Assembly: GCA_946122785.1 (NCBI GenBank)
Contig: CAMGYJ010000011.1
Span: 3,658,001 to 3,722,000, forward strand
DNA: 64,000 nt
Source: Linum tenue
Taxonomy: Eukaryota > Streptophyta > Magnoliopsida > Malpighiales > Linaceae
Reading direction: 5' to 3'
Below, in pieces: positions 33,118-43,131 of the stretch. Numbering within the stretch: position 1 is the first letter of the stretch; each line of letters starts with the position of its first letter. The position numbers were made by a program, and so were the translations under genes. Below the pieces are notes generated by a model. The model had not been told where the DNA came from and made no database searches. It worked only from the letters and a program-made list of their open reading frames with translations.

Positions 33118-33513
33118 TCGGTGCACTCACTTTTTTTGGTGCATTCAATGCACCCGCCTCATAATCGCCATTCTGAGCCGGCGGTTCATGTGAAAACGAT
33201 GTCAATTATCACTTGTGGTATGATGAACAAGAACCACATGAATTTGTACAAAAAATCATTCAGGGTTCACTTTAATTTGAATGGTTTAGGGTTTAGGAAT
33301 TTAGGGTTAGAGTTAGGGTTTACAATTTGGGATTTTGGGTTGGGATTCAAAATTGAAGGTTAATAGGTTAGGGTAATGGACTGATTAGTTGTGATTTTGT
33401 GTTACATCATCATATTAGACTAATGCTACCCACTAAAGTTTTAGATTTGATGTATTATGACCACTTTTATAAATGAACGTATTCAATGCACCCAAAAAAG
33501 TAAGTGCACCAAA
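33118..33513. mobile_element. MITE-like element with GTGCAC terminal repeats
   Basis: Near-inverted ends TTCGGTGCACTCACTTTTTT and, on the other side, the complement of TTTGGTGCACTTACTTTTTT extend on through GGTGCATTCAATGC-like sequence for about 35 bp. Internally there are telomere-like words (TTTAGGG/TTAGGG variants at about 33,285-33,325). No coding sequence and no certain target duplication were seen, so the edges are approximate. Confidence 0.55.
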
Positions 33514-34229
33514 GTATCCACCATATAAGAAAAGTTATCACTAGGAATCTAGGATCTATAATCCTTAATTAACAAAGTTTATGCTAAAGACGACAAACCG
33601 ACTAGAACAAGAAAGTTGGGTACAGGTTAGGTCTCTGCACGAGCACATATATATTAATTATAGTAGCTATAGGTATTACTAATGATCGTACGTGTACGTA
33701 AATGCATGCGTTTAAGTACACTCTTAATCCATATTTTGTTCATGTCACGCACCTACCATTACCAATAAGTAACCTAACTAAAACTTAATCATGATTAACT
33801 ACTCATCATCCACTTCTGGTGATCGTGTGTGGAAATGTACGACTTATATAATCACGCTACTATATATGCATGTTTAATACTACGCCAAACCCAGAGGTTG
33901 GAAAGCATGAGTAAATGCTTCATTTTTTTTTTCTTTTTTCTTTTCTATGGATTTTGTTCGAGTTTTTTTTTAGGATATAACAAAAGAAGAAGAAGAAAGA
34001 ACCATATTTAGGAATTCTCCAAAAGCAACACACCAGGGGAAGTCATCTTAAAAAAAATCTCAAGAAACTAGCTCTAGATGAAGATTGCTACAAAACTTTA
34101 CGTGTCATTTTATGTGCATCTTAGTTTGTAGTTTGACGGACCACACTAAAAACTATAGAATCAAAAGGAGTAGAGACCCCAGCTGACGAAATTCCAAGAG
34201 TAGGAGGCCCTCCAAGCGAATCCGCAAAC

Positions 34230-34399
34230 CATGGTCAATGAAATCGTACCGTACCGACGGTTCAACCACGAAATACCAGTATCGGAGTCTAAATCGGTAG
34301 GCGGTATTTAACGGTCTAACGGTTCAACTACGGTAAAATCACAGTTTTATCATAAAATATTATACCGCTGACTTTTCCGGTACGGTTTCATGGACCATG
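34230..34399. mobile_element. 170-bp MITE, CCGTACCG family, copy 1
   Basis: Inverted ends CATGGTCAATGAAATCGTACC and, on the right, the complement of CATGGTCCATGAAACCGTACC are flanked by near-identical 8-bp sequences CCGCAAAC (34222-34229) and CCTCAAAC (34400-34407). Inside are repeated CGGT/ACCG words on both strands and CATAAAATAT. A second copy is at 47533-47714. The 8-bp duplication suggests hAT. Confidence 0.75.
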
Positions 34400-34975
34400 C
34401 CTCAAACACACCTTGACGAAGCTGATAGACCACTACCTCAGCATCACCTTTCAAAATCGCACGAGACAGCCTTTGAAAAACAGCAATTTACAGGCAATGC
34501 ATGTTGGTGGGTCAAGGATTATTAGCGAGGTGTATAGGTCGATAAAATTTAAATAATTCATAAATATAAATATAATGACATTTTAATTCATAAAGTACTC
34601 AACTTCATTGACTTTTACAACTAATCACGATGGTTTGTTATATTCTGAAAAGTTTGTAATATACATTTTTTACTTAATTTTTTATACAAACCCCTTCCCG
34701 ATATTACAATTAAAAAATTATTCATAAATCGATTCCTCATCTGATTTTCAATATCGTTCTTGATTAACTTCGCGTCTGAAAATTACTATTCACAACTTCC
34801 AGCTGCAACCGTTAGGGAATTTTTTTTGTGAATTGACACTTGTGTTTTTTACTTGCATGGGTGCGTGAAGATTACGCATGAATTATGTGTCGCAATTCGA
34901 AAGTAAAGTGAGAAGCAATATAATGATGATGATTAAGTTGACGTAGAGCACTTGTCACACACAGATGCGTGGCTT

Positions 34976-34991
34976 TTTTTTTTTTTTGACA
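34976..34991 (-). mobile_element. Ultra-truncated LINE insertion (tail only)
   Basis: An exact 15-bp direct repeat ACAGATGCGTGGCTT (34961-34975 and 34992-35006) flanks only 16 bp, which on the minus strand read TGTC followed by twelve A. The LINE-type insertion at 61327-61541 ends in the same TTGTC plus poly(A). This looks like target-primed reverse transcription that stopped almost at once, leaving the last four bases of the element and its tail. Confidence 0.65.
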
Positions 34992-36371
34992 ACAGATGCG
35001 TGGCTTCGTATCACAGGCTAGCTACATGTTAAGGAAAATTTGCTTGATTACCATTTCCATTTGTTAAGTGAAAAACACGAGCTACTTGTAACCACATTTA
35101 TCGTTAGTAATTTTTTGGAACATTTCATTTTGGCAAAGACTGGTCGGGATAAACGACAATGCAAAAAAAGACAAAAATAGCAAAAAGACAAAAATAAATA
35201 GATTTACGTGGTTCACTAATACAATGTTTGTCAATTAGTACACGGGTGAGAGAAAGCCAACTTCAGTGTACCTGACAAAATACAAATTGCATAGAAGTAT
35301 CATATCCAAAACAGGAGCCCAATAACTTTCGATCTACGGCAGATCATTCGATTCAAGTCATGTCAACTCCTCTTTAATCTTTTGGCTAATAATAATATAG
35401 ATAATCATAATTATGTATATACAGAGAAAAACAAGATGAGGGAAACAAGGAAAGGCATGGAACAAGGCATGCGACATCCCACAAAAACAAAATTGCTGGG
35501 GAACTGGAGCCTTGTCAATTAGTTTATTTTTAAATAAAAAAATCAACTTTTTGCTTGTAAATTTACCTGCATTTGAAAGTTGAGAAGGAGTTGTAGTCCC
35601 TCATGAATCCAAACTACGCTCCGTAATTGTTGTAGAGCGATCTGTTATTACACGCATGAGTTACAACTGGGCTGCACCAAACCGATCCAAATATACATCC
35701 GTTGAGTATGATATTTTATGTTTACACAGAAGAATTAGTAGTTAGAGTAGACGGCACGTAACCTTTATCGAGTAGAATGAGGATTAGTTTAGGGTTACTG
35801 GTTGTCTACATGTGTATGTTTGATTTTAGAGTATTATCAATAAAAGAAGAAGAAATCCCTTTATTTATTGTATTTCAAGTTATCGTTCCATGCGACATAT
35901 ATACCAATCGCAAAGTGTACGTTGTGCTCTCCATCTCATTACCAAGCAACCTTTAATCACAACTAATATGAAAAGTGAAAGAAATTAAAGCATGGTAAGC
36001 AAAAGGCCGGGAGCATACTTTCCGTTTCCTAATCTCATTTTCATATTCTACCAAATTTGCTTTTCAATAATGACAATCTCATTTTTTGAGCAATTGTATA
36101 GGGAGGGAGTGGAGTTATCTCACCTTAAAGTACATTTTGTCTGAATTTCCCTAATAATTCAAGTTATAAAAATTGAATGGTTCTTCACGTGAAGAGACTA
36201 AAATGAAAAACGTAAGAAGTTAGCAAATGAATAACTCGAGTTATAAGAACTAAATGATTCTTCACTTTAATAAACGAAAAGCGCAAATGTAAACATTTAA
36301 CTAACGGATCATACCAAATGTTTTAACTGTGTATGGGAGGGGTGAGTCATTTCCATGAACAGAGTTGGACT

Positions 36372-36480
36372 AGCACCATAGCTCCACGTACCCTTGAAAT
36401 GATCAGGATCAATCCCACCCAAAACAAGAAGACATCTCCTTTTTATCTCTTTTCTTTCCAATTCCCAACATGGAAAGGAT
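36372..36480 (-). pseudogene. Aspartic protease (A1) gene fragment
   Basis: A minus-strand frame reads LLVLGGIDPDHFKGTWSY, the signature G-G-V/I-D-P-x-H-F/Y-K-G-x-x-x-Y of plant phytepsin-like aspartic proteases, preceded by residues resembling the P-V-F-S-F-W-L-N-R stretch. The two catalytic DTG/DSG motifs are absent and neighbouring frames are interrupted. Exon-like open pieces up to 36,905 on the same strand could not be matched. It is a fragment. Confidence 0.5.
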
Positions 36481-37173
36481 AACAGGAATCACCCCCTGTT
36501 GAAAAACGACGAATGAAGCATCAAATCTACTCACTATTCCACTGGGATGAAATGTGAACCATGTGTCTGCCTGAAAAGTGAGAATCACTTCCGAGTAAAA
36601 AAAAAGAATGGCTTTCCTCTGCATGCGTTTGAGTGAATGTGATTCCATGTACTTTTCAAGCATATAACAACCCTTGAAATTGGCTTCAAACCCCATCATC
36701 TACATATCAACAAAGAAGAACAAGTAACACATGTGCCTCTCTCATCATGAACCAACTCTGCAATTCGAAAGCGTAACAGGGCTCGAGTTTGCAATGTGGC
36801 TTGACGATCATAGAAGAGGGATGCACTTCGACGGATCGAGTTGAATCCAGCAATGGCGCCATCAAGAACACCGTCCTGCAAATAACCCTGAAACACAACC
36901 CCTAAAATATCTTTCACTAATGATCGCGATTCTCTGTTCCGATTCGTTGCACACCTGCTAGTTATTAGCACATGACCCCTCAACTTGGATAGTACTTATA
37001 GTAGTCTAGTGGTCTGATTAACTATTGGGTTAATTGTATTGGGTAAAACAAATCCTCATTTGACCGGTCACGTGGCAGCGCCGCCCGAGACAGAGAGCTT
37101 GAGTTTTTCAAATCCGTATCCCGTTATATCTCTCGTCCGACGACCGAAACCCAGAAATAGAGAGGAAGAGAAA
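36481..37173. other. Region between the protease fragment and the amidase gene
   Basis: A minus-strand open frame (36,696-36,983) with an internal acceptor-like TATTTGCAG has protein-like composition but matches nothing I know. The last 150 bp are the leader and promoter of the amidase. An in-frame upstream ATG at 37039 exists but gives a longer, atypical N-terminus. Confidence 0.4.
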
Positions 37174-39081
37174 ATGGCTGTCACTAAACTGCCGAACGCC
37201 GGCGCAATCGCCCCGCTCTTTCTCCTATCGACGGCCGCATTAATCCTCGCCGGCGCAATCGTCACCCCACACTTCCCCATCGAGGAAGCCACCGTCGAAC
37301 AAATCCAGCAGGCATTCGCCCAAAATCAGCTCACATCCAAACAGCTGGTCAACTTCTACTTTGACCAGATCCGATCCCTCAATCCCCTGCTCCGCGGCGT
37401 CCTGGAGGTCAACCCGGACGCGCTCCGGCAAGCGGAGCAGGCAGATCGCGAGCGGGCGGCTGGCGGTTTGCTGAGCGATCTGCACGGGATTCCGGTCCTG
37501 CTGAAGGACGGGATCGGGACCAGGGACGCGCTCAACACGACGTGTGGTTCGTACGCGCTGCTGGGCTCCGTGGTGGCGCGTGACGCCGGTGTGGTGGAGA
37601 GACTGCGACGCGCCGGGGCGGTGATACTAGGGAAGGCCAGCCAGAGCGAGTGGTACAACGTCCGGTCGTTCTCGATTCCCGGCGGCTGGTGTGCCCGAAG
37701 CGGTCAGGCCGTGGTTAGTCTTTACATTCAAACATCGCGTTTTAAAATTTCAAAACTTACGCTTTAATACTTTTAGAGTCACCAAACGCGCTTTAAACTA
37801 TATTGCTTACTAGTTACTACTTGATCACTTTTGCTAATGAAAGATTAGATTGCGGCTAATGTTTGGGTTGATCAAAGTTTAGAACCCTTACGTGGAAGGC
37901 GGGAATCCATGTGGGTCGAGCAGCGGGTCGGCCGTATCGGTAGCAGCCAACATGGTCGCCGTCTCACTAGGAACAGAGACCGACGGTTCGATCCTCTGCC
38001 CGGCTGACCGCAACTCGGTGGTCGGGATCAAACCAACCGTCGGGCTAACCAGCCGGGCCGGAGTGATTCCAATCTCCCCTCGTCAGGACACAATCGGGTA
38101 ATAAGTAATAACCAAACTCTGTTCAAGTTACCTTTAGTGATTCCAATGCCTGCCCTCCCTAAAGCTTTGAATCGTTTCGCAGGCCTATATGCAGGACAGT
38201 GTCCGACGCGGTGTACGTTCTCGAAGCGATCGTGGGCTACGATCCTCGCGACCACGAAGCGACGAAAGAGGCAGCTGGGTTTGTACCCTGTGGCGGGTAC
38301 AAGCAGTTTCTGAAACGGGATGGACTCAGAGGGAAGAGGATAGGCGTAGTGAGGAGTCCGTTCTTGGATTCTGTCAATGATTCGACAGTTTTAACCGCGT
38401 TCGAGCTCCACCTCGAGGTGTTTAGGCGAGGAGGTGCGACAGTGGTGGATCATCTGGAGATTGCTGAGATAAATGTGATTCTGGATCCGTTCAAGAGCGG
38501 GGAAGTTCCTGTCTTGATGGCGGAGTTCAAGGTCGGGATCAATCAGTACCTCGAAGAGCTTGTCGAATCACCTGTTAGGTCCCTGGCAGACATCATCGCT
38601 TTCAACATCAACAATCCGGAGCTGGTAATCGGCTGAAATGCTAAACCAATTCCAGTTTCATTCTCTATGAGCATGCTTGTTGCAAGTTGTAACACGCTAT
38701 ATTGTGCTGGTGCAGGAAAACATGAAGGAGTATGCACAGGACCTGTTGGTTGCAGCTGAAACGACAAATGGGATAGGGGAGCAGGAGGTCGAAGCGATGC
38801 AGTTAATGGAGAATCTGTCGCGAGAAGGCTTCGAAGGACTGATGAAGCAGCACAAGTTAGATGCCATGGTGACATTCGGCGCAGATGCTGCTCCGGTGCT
38901 GGCTATGGGAGGATACCCTGCAATTTCAGTCCCTGCTGGTTATGATGGCAAGGGAAGCCCCTTTGGGATTGCTTTTGGAGGATTGAAAGGCACCGAGCCA
39001 AAGCTGATCGAGGTTGCTTATGCCTTCGAGCAAGCCACCAACATCCGCAGACCTCCTTCAAAGCTGCAATGTGAAATTTGA
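37174..39081 (+). CDS. Amidase-signature family hydrolase
   Basis: Four exons, 37174-37713, 37883-38097, 38183-38624 and 38716-39081, encode 520 residues. Residues 12-31 are hydrophobic, a likely signal or anchor. The amidase signature is intact: catalytic Lys111 in PVLLKDGIGT, the Ser-rich loop NPCGSSSGSA with the cis-Ser near 193, and nucleophile Ser216 in GTETDGSILCP, then NSVVGIKPTVGLTSRAGV. C-terminal PAISVPAGYDGKGSPFGIAF is also typical. The closest type I recall is the plant probable amidase At4g34880. Family members hydrolyse carboxamides, N-acylethanolamines or indole-3-acetamide; the substrate here cannot be told. I chose ATG 37174 because it places the hydrophobic segment at the N-terminus and has an AAAATGGCT context. 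Confidence 0.94.
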
Positions 39082-39445
39082 GTGTCTTTCCATCCACATA
39101 CACTTTTCTTTTAGTAGTTTTGCTTTGATTTAGTGCCAAATCAAAACGTCCCCTTTGAGATTCCCCGACATGTATGCACTGCAATTTGCAGGAGAATGGA
39201 AAAGATGAAACGGGCAGATGAATGCAATAAGGAAGATCCAAAATGTACTACTTATATCATATCATAGCCGAGAAATGGGTTCTGTTGATCACCAATAACA
39301 AAAGGCATAAGCTTTCACTGAGCATGACAAAAGACACGATTTGCTTGAATTCCTCTAAGCTTATATATCTCGACACTCCTAATATATAGACATGGAAACA
39401 GGTAGATAATGTGGGATGGCAAAGTCTCTCTCGGTAGGTGGTGGT

Positions 39446-40393
39446 CTACTCGAACGCCCACTGGTTCTCCCTCCTGACCTCTTCCTCCTCCTCCGGGGTG
39501 AAATCGTTCTTGATGTTGAACGTCTTGCGAATCTCCTCGGGTGTCTTCCCCTTGATCATGTCCGCCACAGTCTGGCAGGTCAAATCCAGCAAGCTCTTGA
39601 TGTTCAGATAGTTGGCAGCCTGTAAAGAACCAAAAAGATTCGAATCATCAGCAACTCCAAACACTAATGCAGCTTAAACCCACAAACTGGATAATTAAAA
39701 GTTCAGATTTTGTAGGAACATTCTAAGTATGGAAACATAGATTGCATTCTTAGCAACAATTGCAGTGATTTGTGTATACGTTTAACCTACAGAAGCAAGG
39801 TACTGAAATCCCTGAATTTGGATATCCTATTCATACAATACACAGAGACATTCAACAGATTAACAAAATCTAAGACAGGCAACAACACAAACTATCGAAT
39901 CTTGCATAAACCCTAATAAGAAACAGCGCAATCCGCATTTAGAGCTTATATATATCCGTTCAAGAAGCCAGAACCCTAAAATATTAGGGGCACAAACCCT
40001 AGAGGAAGCAAGAAACAACAAAATCGAGCATCGAACAGAAGAAATCCAAAGAACCCGAGAGAGGGGAAATGAGACATTTACCAAGATGAGGTCGAAGAGG
40101 GTATTCTGGTCGACCTTGACGAAATCAGCGTCCCAGGTCTTGAGAGCCTCGTCGGGGGAGGTGATGAGCTTGTCCTTCTCCTTGTCGGCGCCAGCCTCGA
40201 CGTGCTTCCGGCAGTACTCGATCACCTTGGCCAGGATCGCGCTGGTGACGTTGGGGAGCGGGATCTCGCTGTCGGCGCAGTCGTCCTCGATCATGTGCTT
40301 AATAGTCTGCGACTCGACTGCCACCGCCTCCTCGACCTCGAAGGTCTCGCCGTCCGACGACCTCAGGGTGAACTTCTTGGGTGCGGTCGCCAT
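39446..40393 (-). CDS. SKP1: SKP1-like SCF ubiquitin ligase adaptor
   Basis: Two exons on the minus strand, 40082-40393 and 39446-39619, encode 161 residues, the normal length of plant SKP1/ASK proteins. The N-terminal BTB/POZ-like domain starts [19 protein letters not shown] and the SKP1 dimerisation domain contains [20 protein letters not shown] and [15 protein letters not shown], ending NQWAFE. It links CUL1 to F-box proteins in SCF E3 complexes of nucleus and cytosol. The intron position, inside LIL|AAN, is the conserved one of ASK1-type genes. A Mutator-like element begins 200 bp upstream of the start codon. Confidence 0.97.
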
Positions 40394-40500
40394 TGTCGCC
40401 GGTGATTGGGTTTTTGAAGAAGACGAAAAAATAGGGCTGGGAGGAAGGTTCTAGAGCAGCGAAAGATGCAAAGTGAAAACGATGCCAATGAAGAAAAGAG

Positions 40501-40508
40501 TATTTATA
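40501..40508 (-). promoter_or_regulatory. TATA box of SKP1
   Basis: On the minus strand CTATAAATA lies about 110 bp before the SKP1 start codon, a fitting core promoter. The transposon starting at 40593 is only about 85 bp further upstream. Confidence 0.6.
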
Positions 40509-40592
40509 GAACTGCTCCGAGGGTGAAGCCAGTAATTGGGCCGTTTCCTTTTGGGCTTTGGAGAGAAACAGAGTTATATCCGTGTTTCTTAA

Positions 40593-42673
40593 GGCCAATA
40601 CTACGGTGCCGCTATAAAAAGTGCGGCACCGATGCCTGCAACTTCTGATTGGTCCATGTGGCTATGACGTGGCACTTATCGGATTTATGAATCCAGCCCA
40701 AACCAAATGCCTTTATGAACCGGCCCGATGCGATCCAGTCGCCCAAAATGACGGAGAATGCAACTTAGTGGCGTTACCCTCTTTAATTCGTTATTTTTTG
40801 AGTTTGTTTCCATTAATGCCTTTAACAAAAAAAAAATGTATTGCTTGATCTTTTGTTTCTCCAGAAAGAGGAAAAAATTAAAAAAAACAATACTGAAAAG
40901 CACTGCGTTCGTCTTCAGTCTTCCTCGTTTTCCATCTCCGGCCGCCAATCAAAAGCACTTCCGGCTGCTTCTCCTTCGCCGATCCCATTTCCATTCCCTC
41001 CCTCTGCGCCCTCCCTGTTGGAATCGTGAAAATGGAACGCAAAGTTCCTTGGAGGTGCCTAGAGACATTCGTTGCGTGCTAGCTCATTTTTAGCGTCGCA
41101 AGTTCTGAGAGGTATCATGCTACAGCATTCAACCCTTCAAAACCTTTCGACTACTAAGTAAGTAGTACAACAAAAATAACTTGCCAATGAAATTAACTCG
41201 TGTTCCCATGACGCAGAATATATATTTACAACGAAGCATCTACGTCTATGCCACCTGCAGGGCTTCTTGGCGCTTGATCTCGAAAACTTTCTTAAGAACA
41301 TCCTCTACCACCTAGTTTTATAGACAGAAGCCATATAATCCCGGCATCAGTGCATAGTGGCGAAACATAATTTTCAGCATTGTTTAGGGATCATAGGCAA
41401 GAAATGTTTACCTTATCTGGGGTGGAAGCACCTGAGGTTATGCTGATGGTAATTGGTCATTCTGGTAGAAGTTGTCTTTATCAATAAATTCCCCATGCTA
41501 TTATAAAACAACAGGAGATTAGGAAGTGATGAACCAAATCGACGAATAAGGATATTAGAAAGTTGTCTTTCTGGAAATAAATATTGTACTCCAGCAAGGA
41601 TGGGACGAGGATGCAGTGGGTGTTTTTTCTGCAACTAAGTGTAACTTGAAGGCTATCTTGCTATTCTCTGTTCAGTGTCGATCTAGTATGAAGGGTTTCC
41701 ACGGAGCTCAGCAACTTCTTGAAGATGTGACGTGTTGCTTGAGTTCCATCCACCAACAACTAGAATAAGGTCAACTTTTTCCTCCACCAATTTGAACATG
41801 GCGCCTTGTCTCTCCTGCAAAAGAAAAACAGACAATTTTAGCTTACAACACTAGAGGAACGCCAGGAAGATTCTCACAAAACTGAGAATTTGTCATTGAA
41901 TGTAGGATATCTCTGCATCTCATCTAATAGATCATGAAGCCTACAGCCACACTCTTTATTATCCTAACAACAATCCTCTGCTGCTCGATAATAGAGAAAG
42001 ATCAATGAGGCAACAGAGAAATACAACGAATTCAGGAGCAAAATGACATGAATCATCATCCTAGTTGCTCCATCTACTACGACTCGAATTACCGGGAAGG
42101 GGTTGTAGTCGTTGTGGAGAGTCACTACGCCCTTCCAACAAAATTCGAATTCAGTATCGTTGATTCCAATAAAGGGGGCGCCCGCGAAGAGCGACAGGGA
42201 CGACTACGGATCGTCTTGAACGTTGCCGACAGAGTACCTCGGAGACAGAGGGATGCTCAGACACAGGGACTGGTCTTTTTGTTTTATAGAATGAATAGGA
42301 GGAGGAATAAGATGGTTTATTTCGGCGTAATTTCCATACTCGAGTTTGGATCGTCGACGATGAAGTTCGCCGGAGAAGGAACGCCAGATCGAGGAAGACG
42401 ACCTTCTAGTGTGCCTTTTCGTTCGATTTTACTGTTTCGGAAAAACAAATTCAATTAAAATAAATTAATTTTACTGAATTGATTGGAAACAGTGCAAAAC
42501 GGCTGAGACATTTCCGTCAGTATAGGTCACCTAGCGGTTAGGCCCATTCTCATGGGCACCGGTTTGAATTAGGGTTAAACAGATCCAGTCAGTGACACAT
42601 CAGCTCCACGTGGCCCAATTATAATCAGCGTCACCGGTGCCGCAGTTTTTATTGCGGCACTGTAGTATTGGTC
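40593..42673. mobile_element. Mutator-like element with captured gene sequence (Pack-MULE)
   Basis: Inverted ends of about 39 bp (GGCCAATACTACGGTGCCGC... and the complement of GACCAATACTACAGTGCCGC..., four mismatches) are flanked by an exact 9-bp duplication GTTTCTTAA at 40584-40592 and 42674-42682. Nine-base duplications and long inverted ends define Mutator-like elements. No transposase is present in the 2081 bp. It carries a spliced-gene fragment of 4-hydroxy-3-methylbut-2-enyl diphosphate reductase on the minus strand, and further unidentified exon-like DNA (about 42,050-42,430). It sits between SKP1 and HPR1 and may have replaced distal SKP1 promoter sequence. Confidence 0.9.
41246..41815 (-). 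pseudogene. Captured HDR (IspH) C-terminal fragment
   Basis: Three exon pieces remain, in gene order on the minus strand: [20 protein letters not shown] with [16 protein letters not shown] (from 41,815), ITISITSGASTPDK (about 41,415-41,460, followed by a GT donor) and VVEDVLKKVFEIKRQEALQV before a stop at 41246-41248. These are the C-terminal exons of plastid 4-hydroxy-3-methylbut-2-enyl diphosphate reductase, last enzyme of the MEP isoprenoid pathway. A TAG at 41683-41685 replaces the conserved Trp after PSY, and the rest of the enzyme is missing, so it is not functional. Introns are kept, so capture was from DNA, not mRNA. Confidence 0.88.
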
Positions 42674-42682
42674 GTTTCTTAA

Positions 42683-43131
42683 TTATGTTCGGATTCTGTA
42701 AGAGTTCACGTTTGGGCTGGGCCTGCTGATAGATTGTCTACCGCTCAGATAATTACCAAACGGCCTAAACCAAATCCCGTTATCTAAGGAGGGAGCAGTA
42801 TGCTGACGTCACCCAATGTGAGGGCCGGTACTCTGGCCATCGACGCCGGCGACCAGAACGACGCCGTGAGAAGCCGGAGAACCATCTGCAGTTCTGAGAA
42901 TCTTCAAGCAGCACGTGGCCAACTTTTAAGGGTTCAAATAAGCAAACTACTATAATGCTCTCCCATTATGATATCAAGAGAGTAAATTAAAATTATACAT
43001 GGCTGTAAATTGCCTTTCACAGGTGAGATCAGAGCCCCTCCAGGCCTCCGTCTGAACATTTCAGAAAGATTACAATTTACAATATTGACCCCAGCAGCCT
43101 CAGGTTGTAATTGTAATCCAGGCAGTTCTTC
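42683..43131. other. Short intergenic stretch 3' of HPR1
   Basis: This is mostly the 3' UTR of HPR1 and unassigned DNA. No gene is seen. A GC-rich piece at 42,800-42,890 could be a gene remnant but matches nothing I recognise. Confidence 0.45.

Larger units (their letters stand above)
33514..36371. other. Gene-poor intergenic DNA
   Basis: AT-rich sequence without a recognisable gene. It contains a small hAT-like element (34230-34399) and an ultra-short LINE tail insertion (34976-34991), both listed separately. The rest shows nothing I can name. Confidence 0.5.

Noticed and set aside
37039..37173. Upstream in-frame ATG extending the amidase by 45 residues
   Set aside because: The extension lacks family similarity and hides the hydrophobic N-terminus; it is probably 5' UTR.
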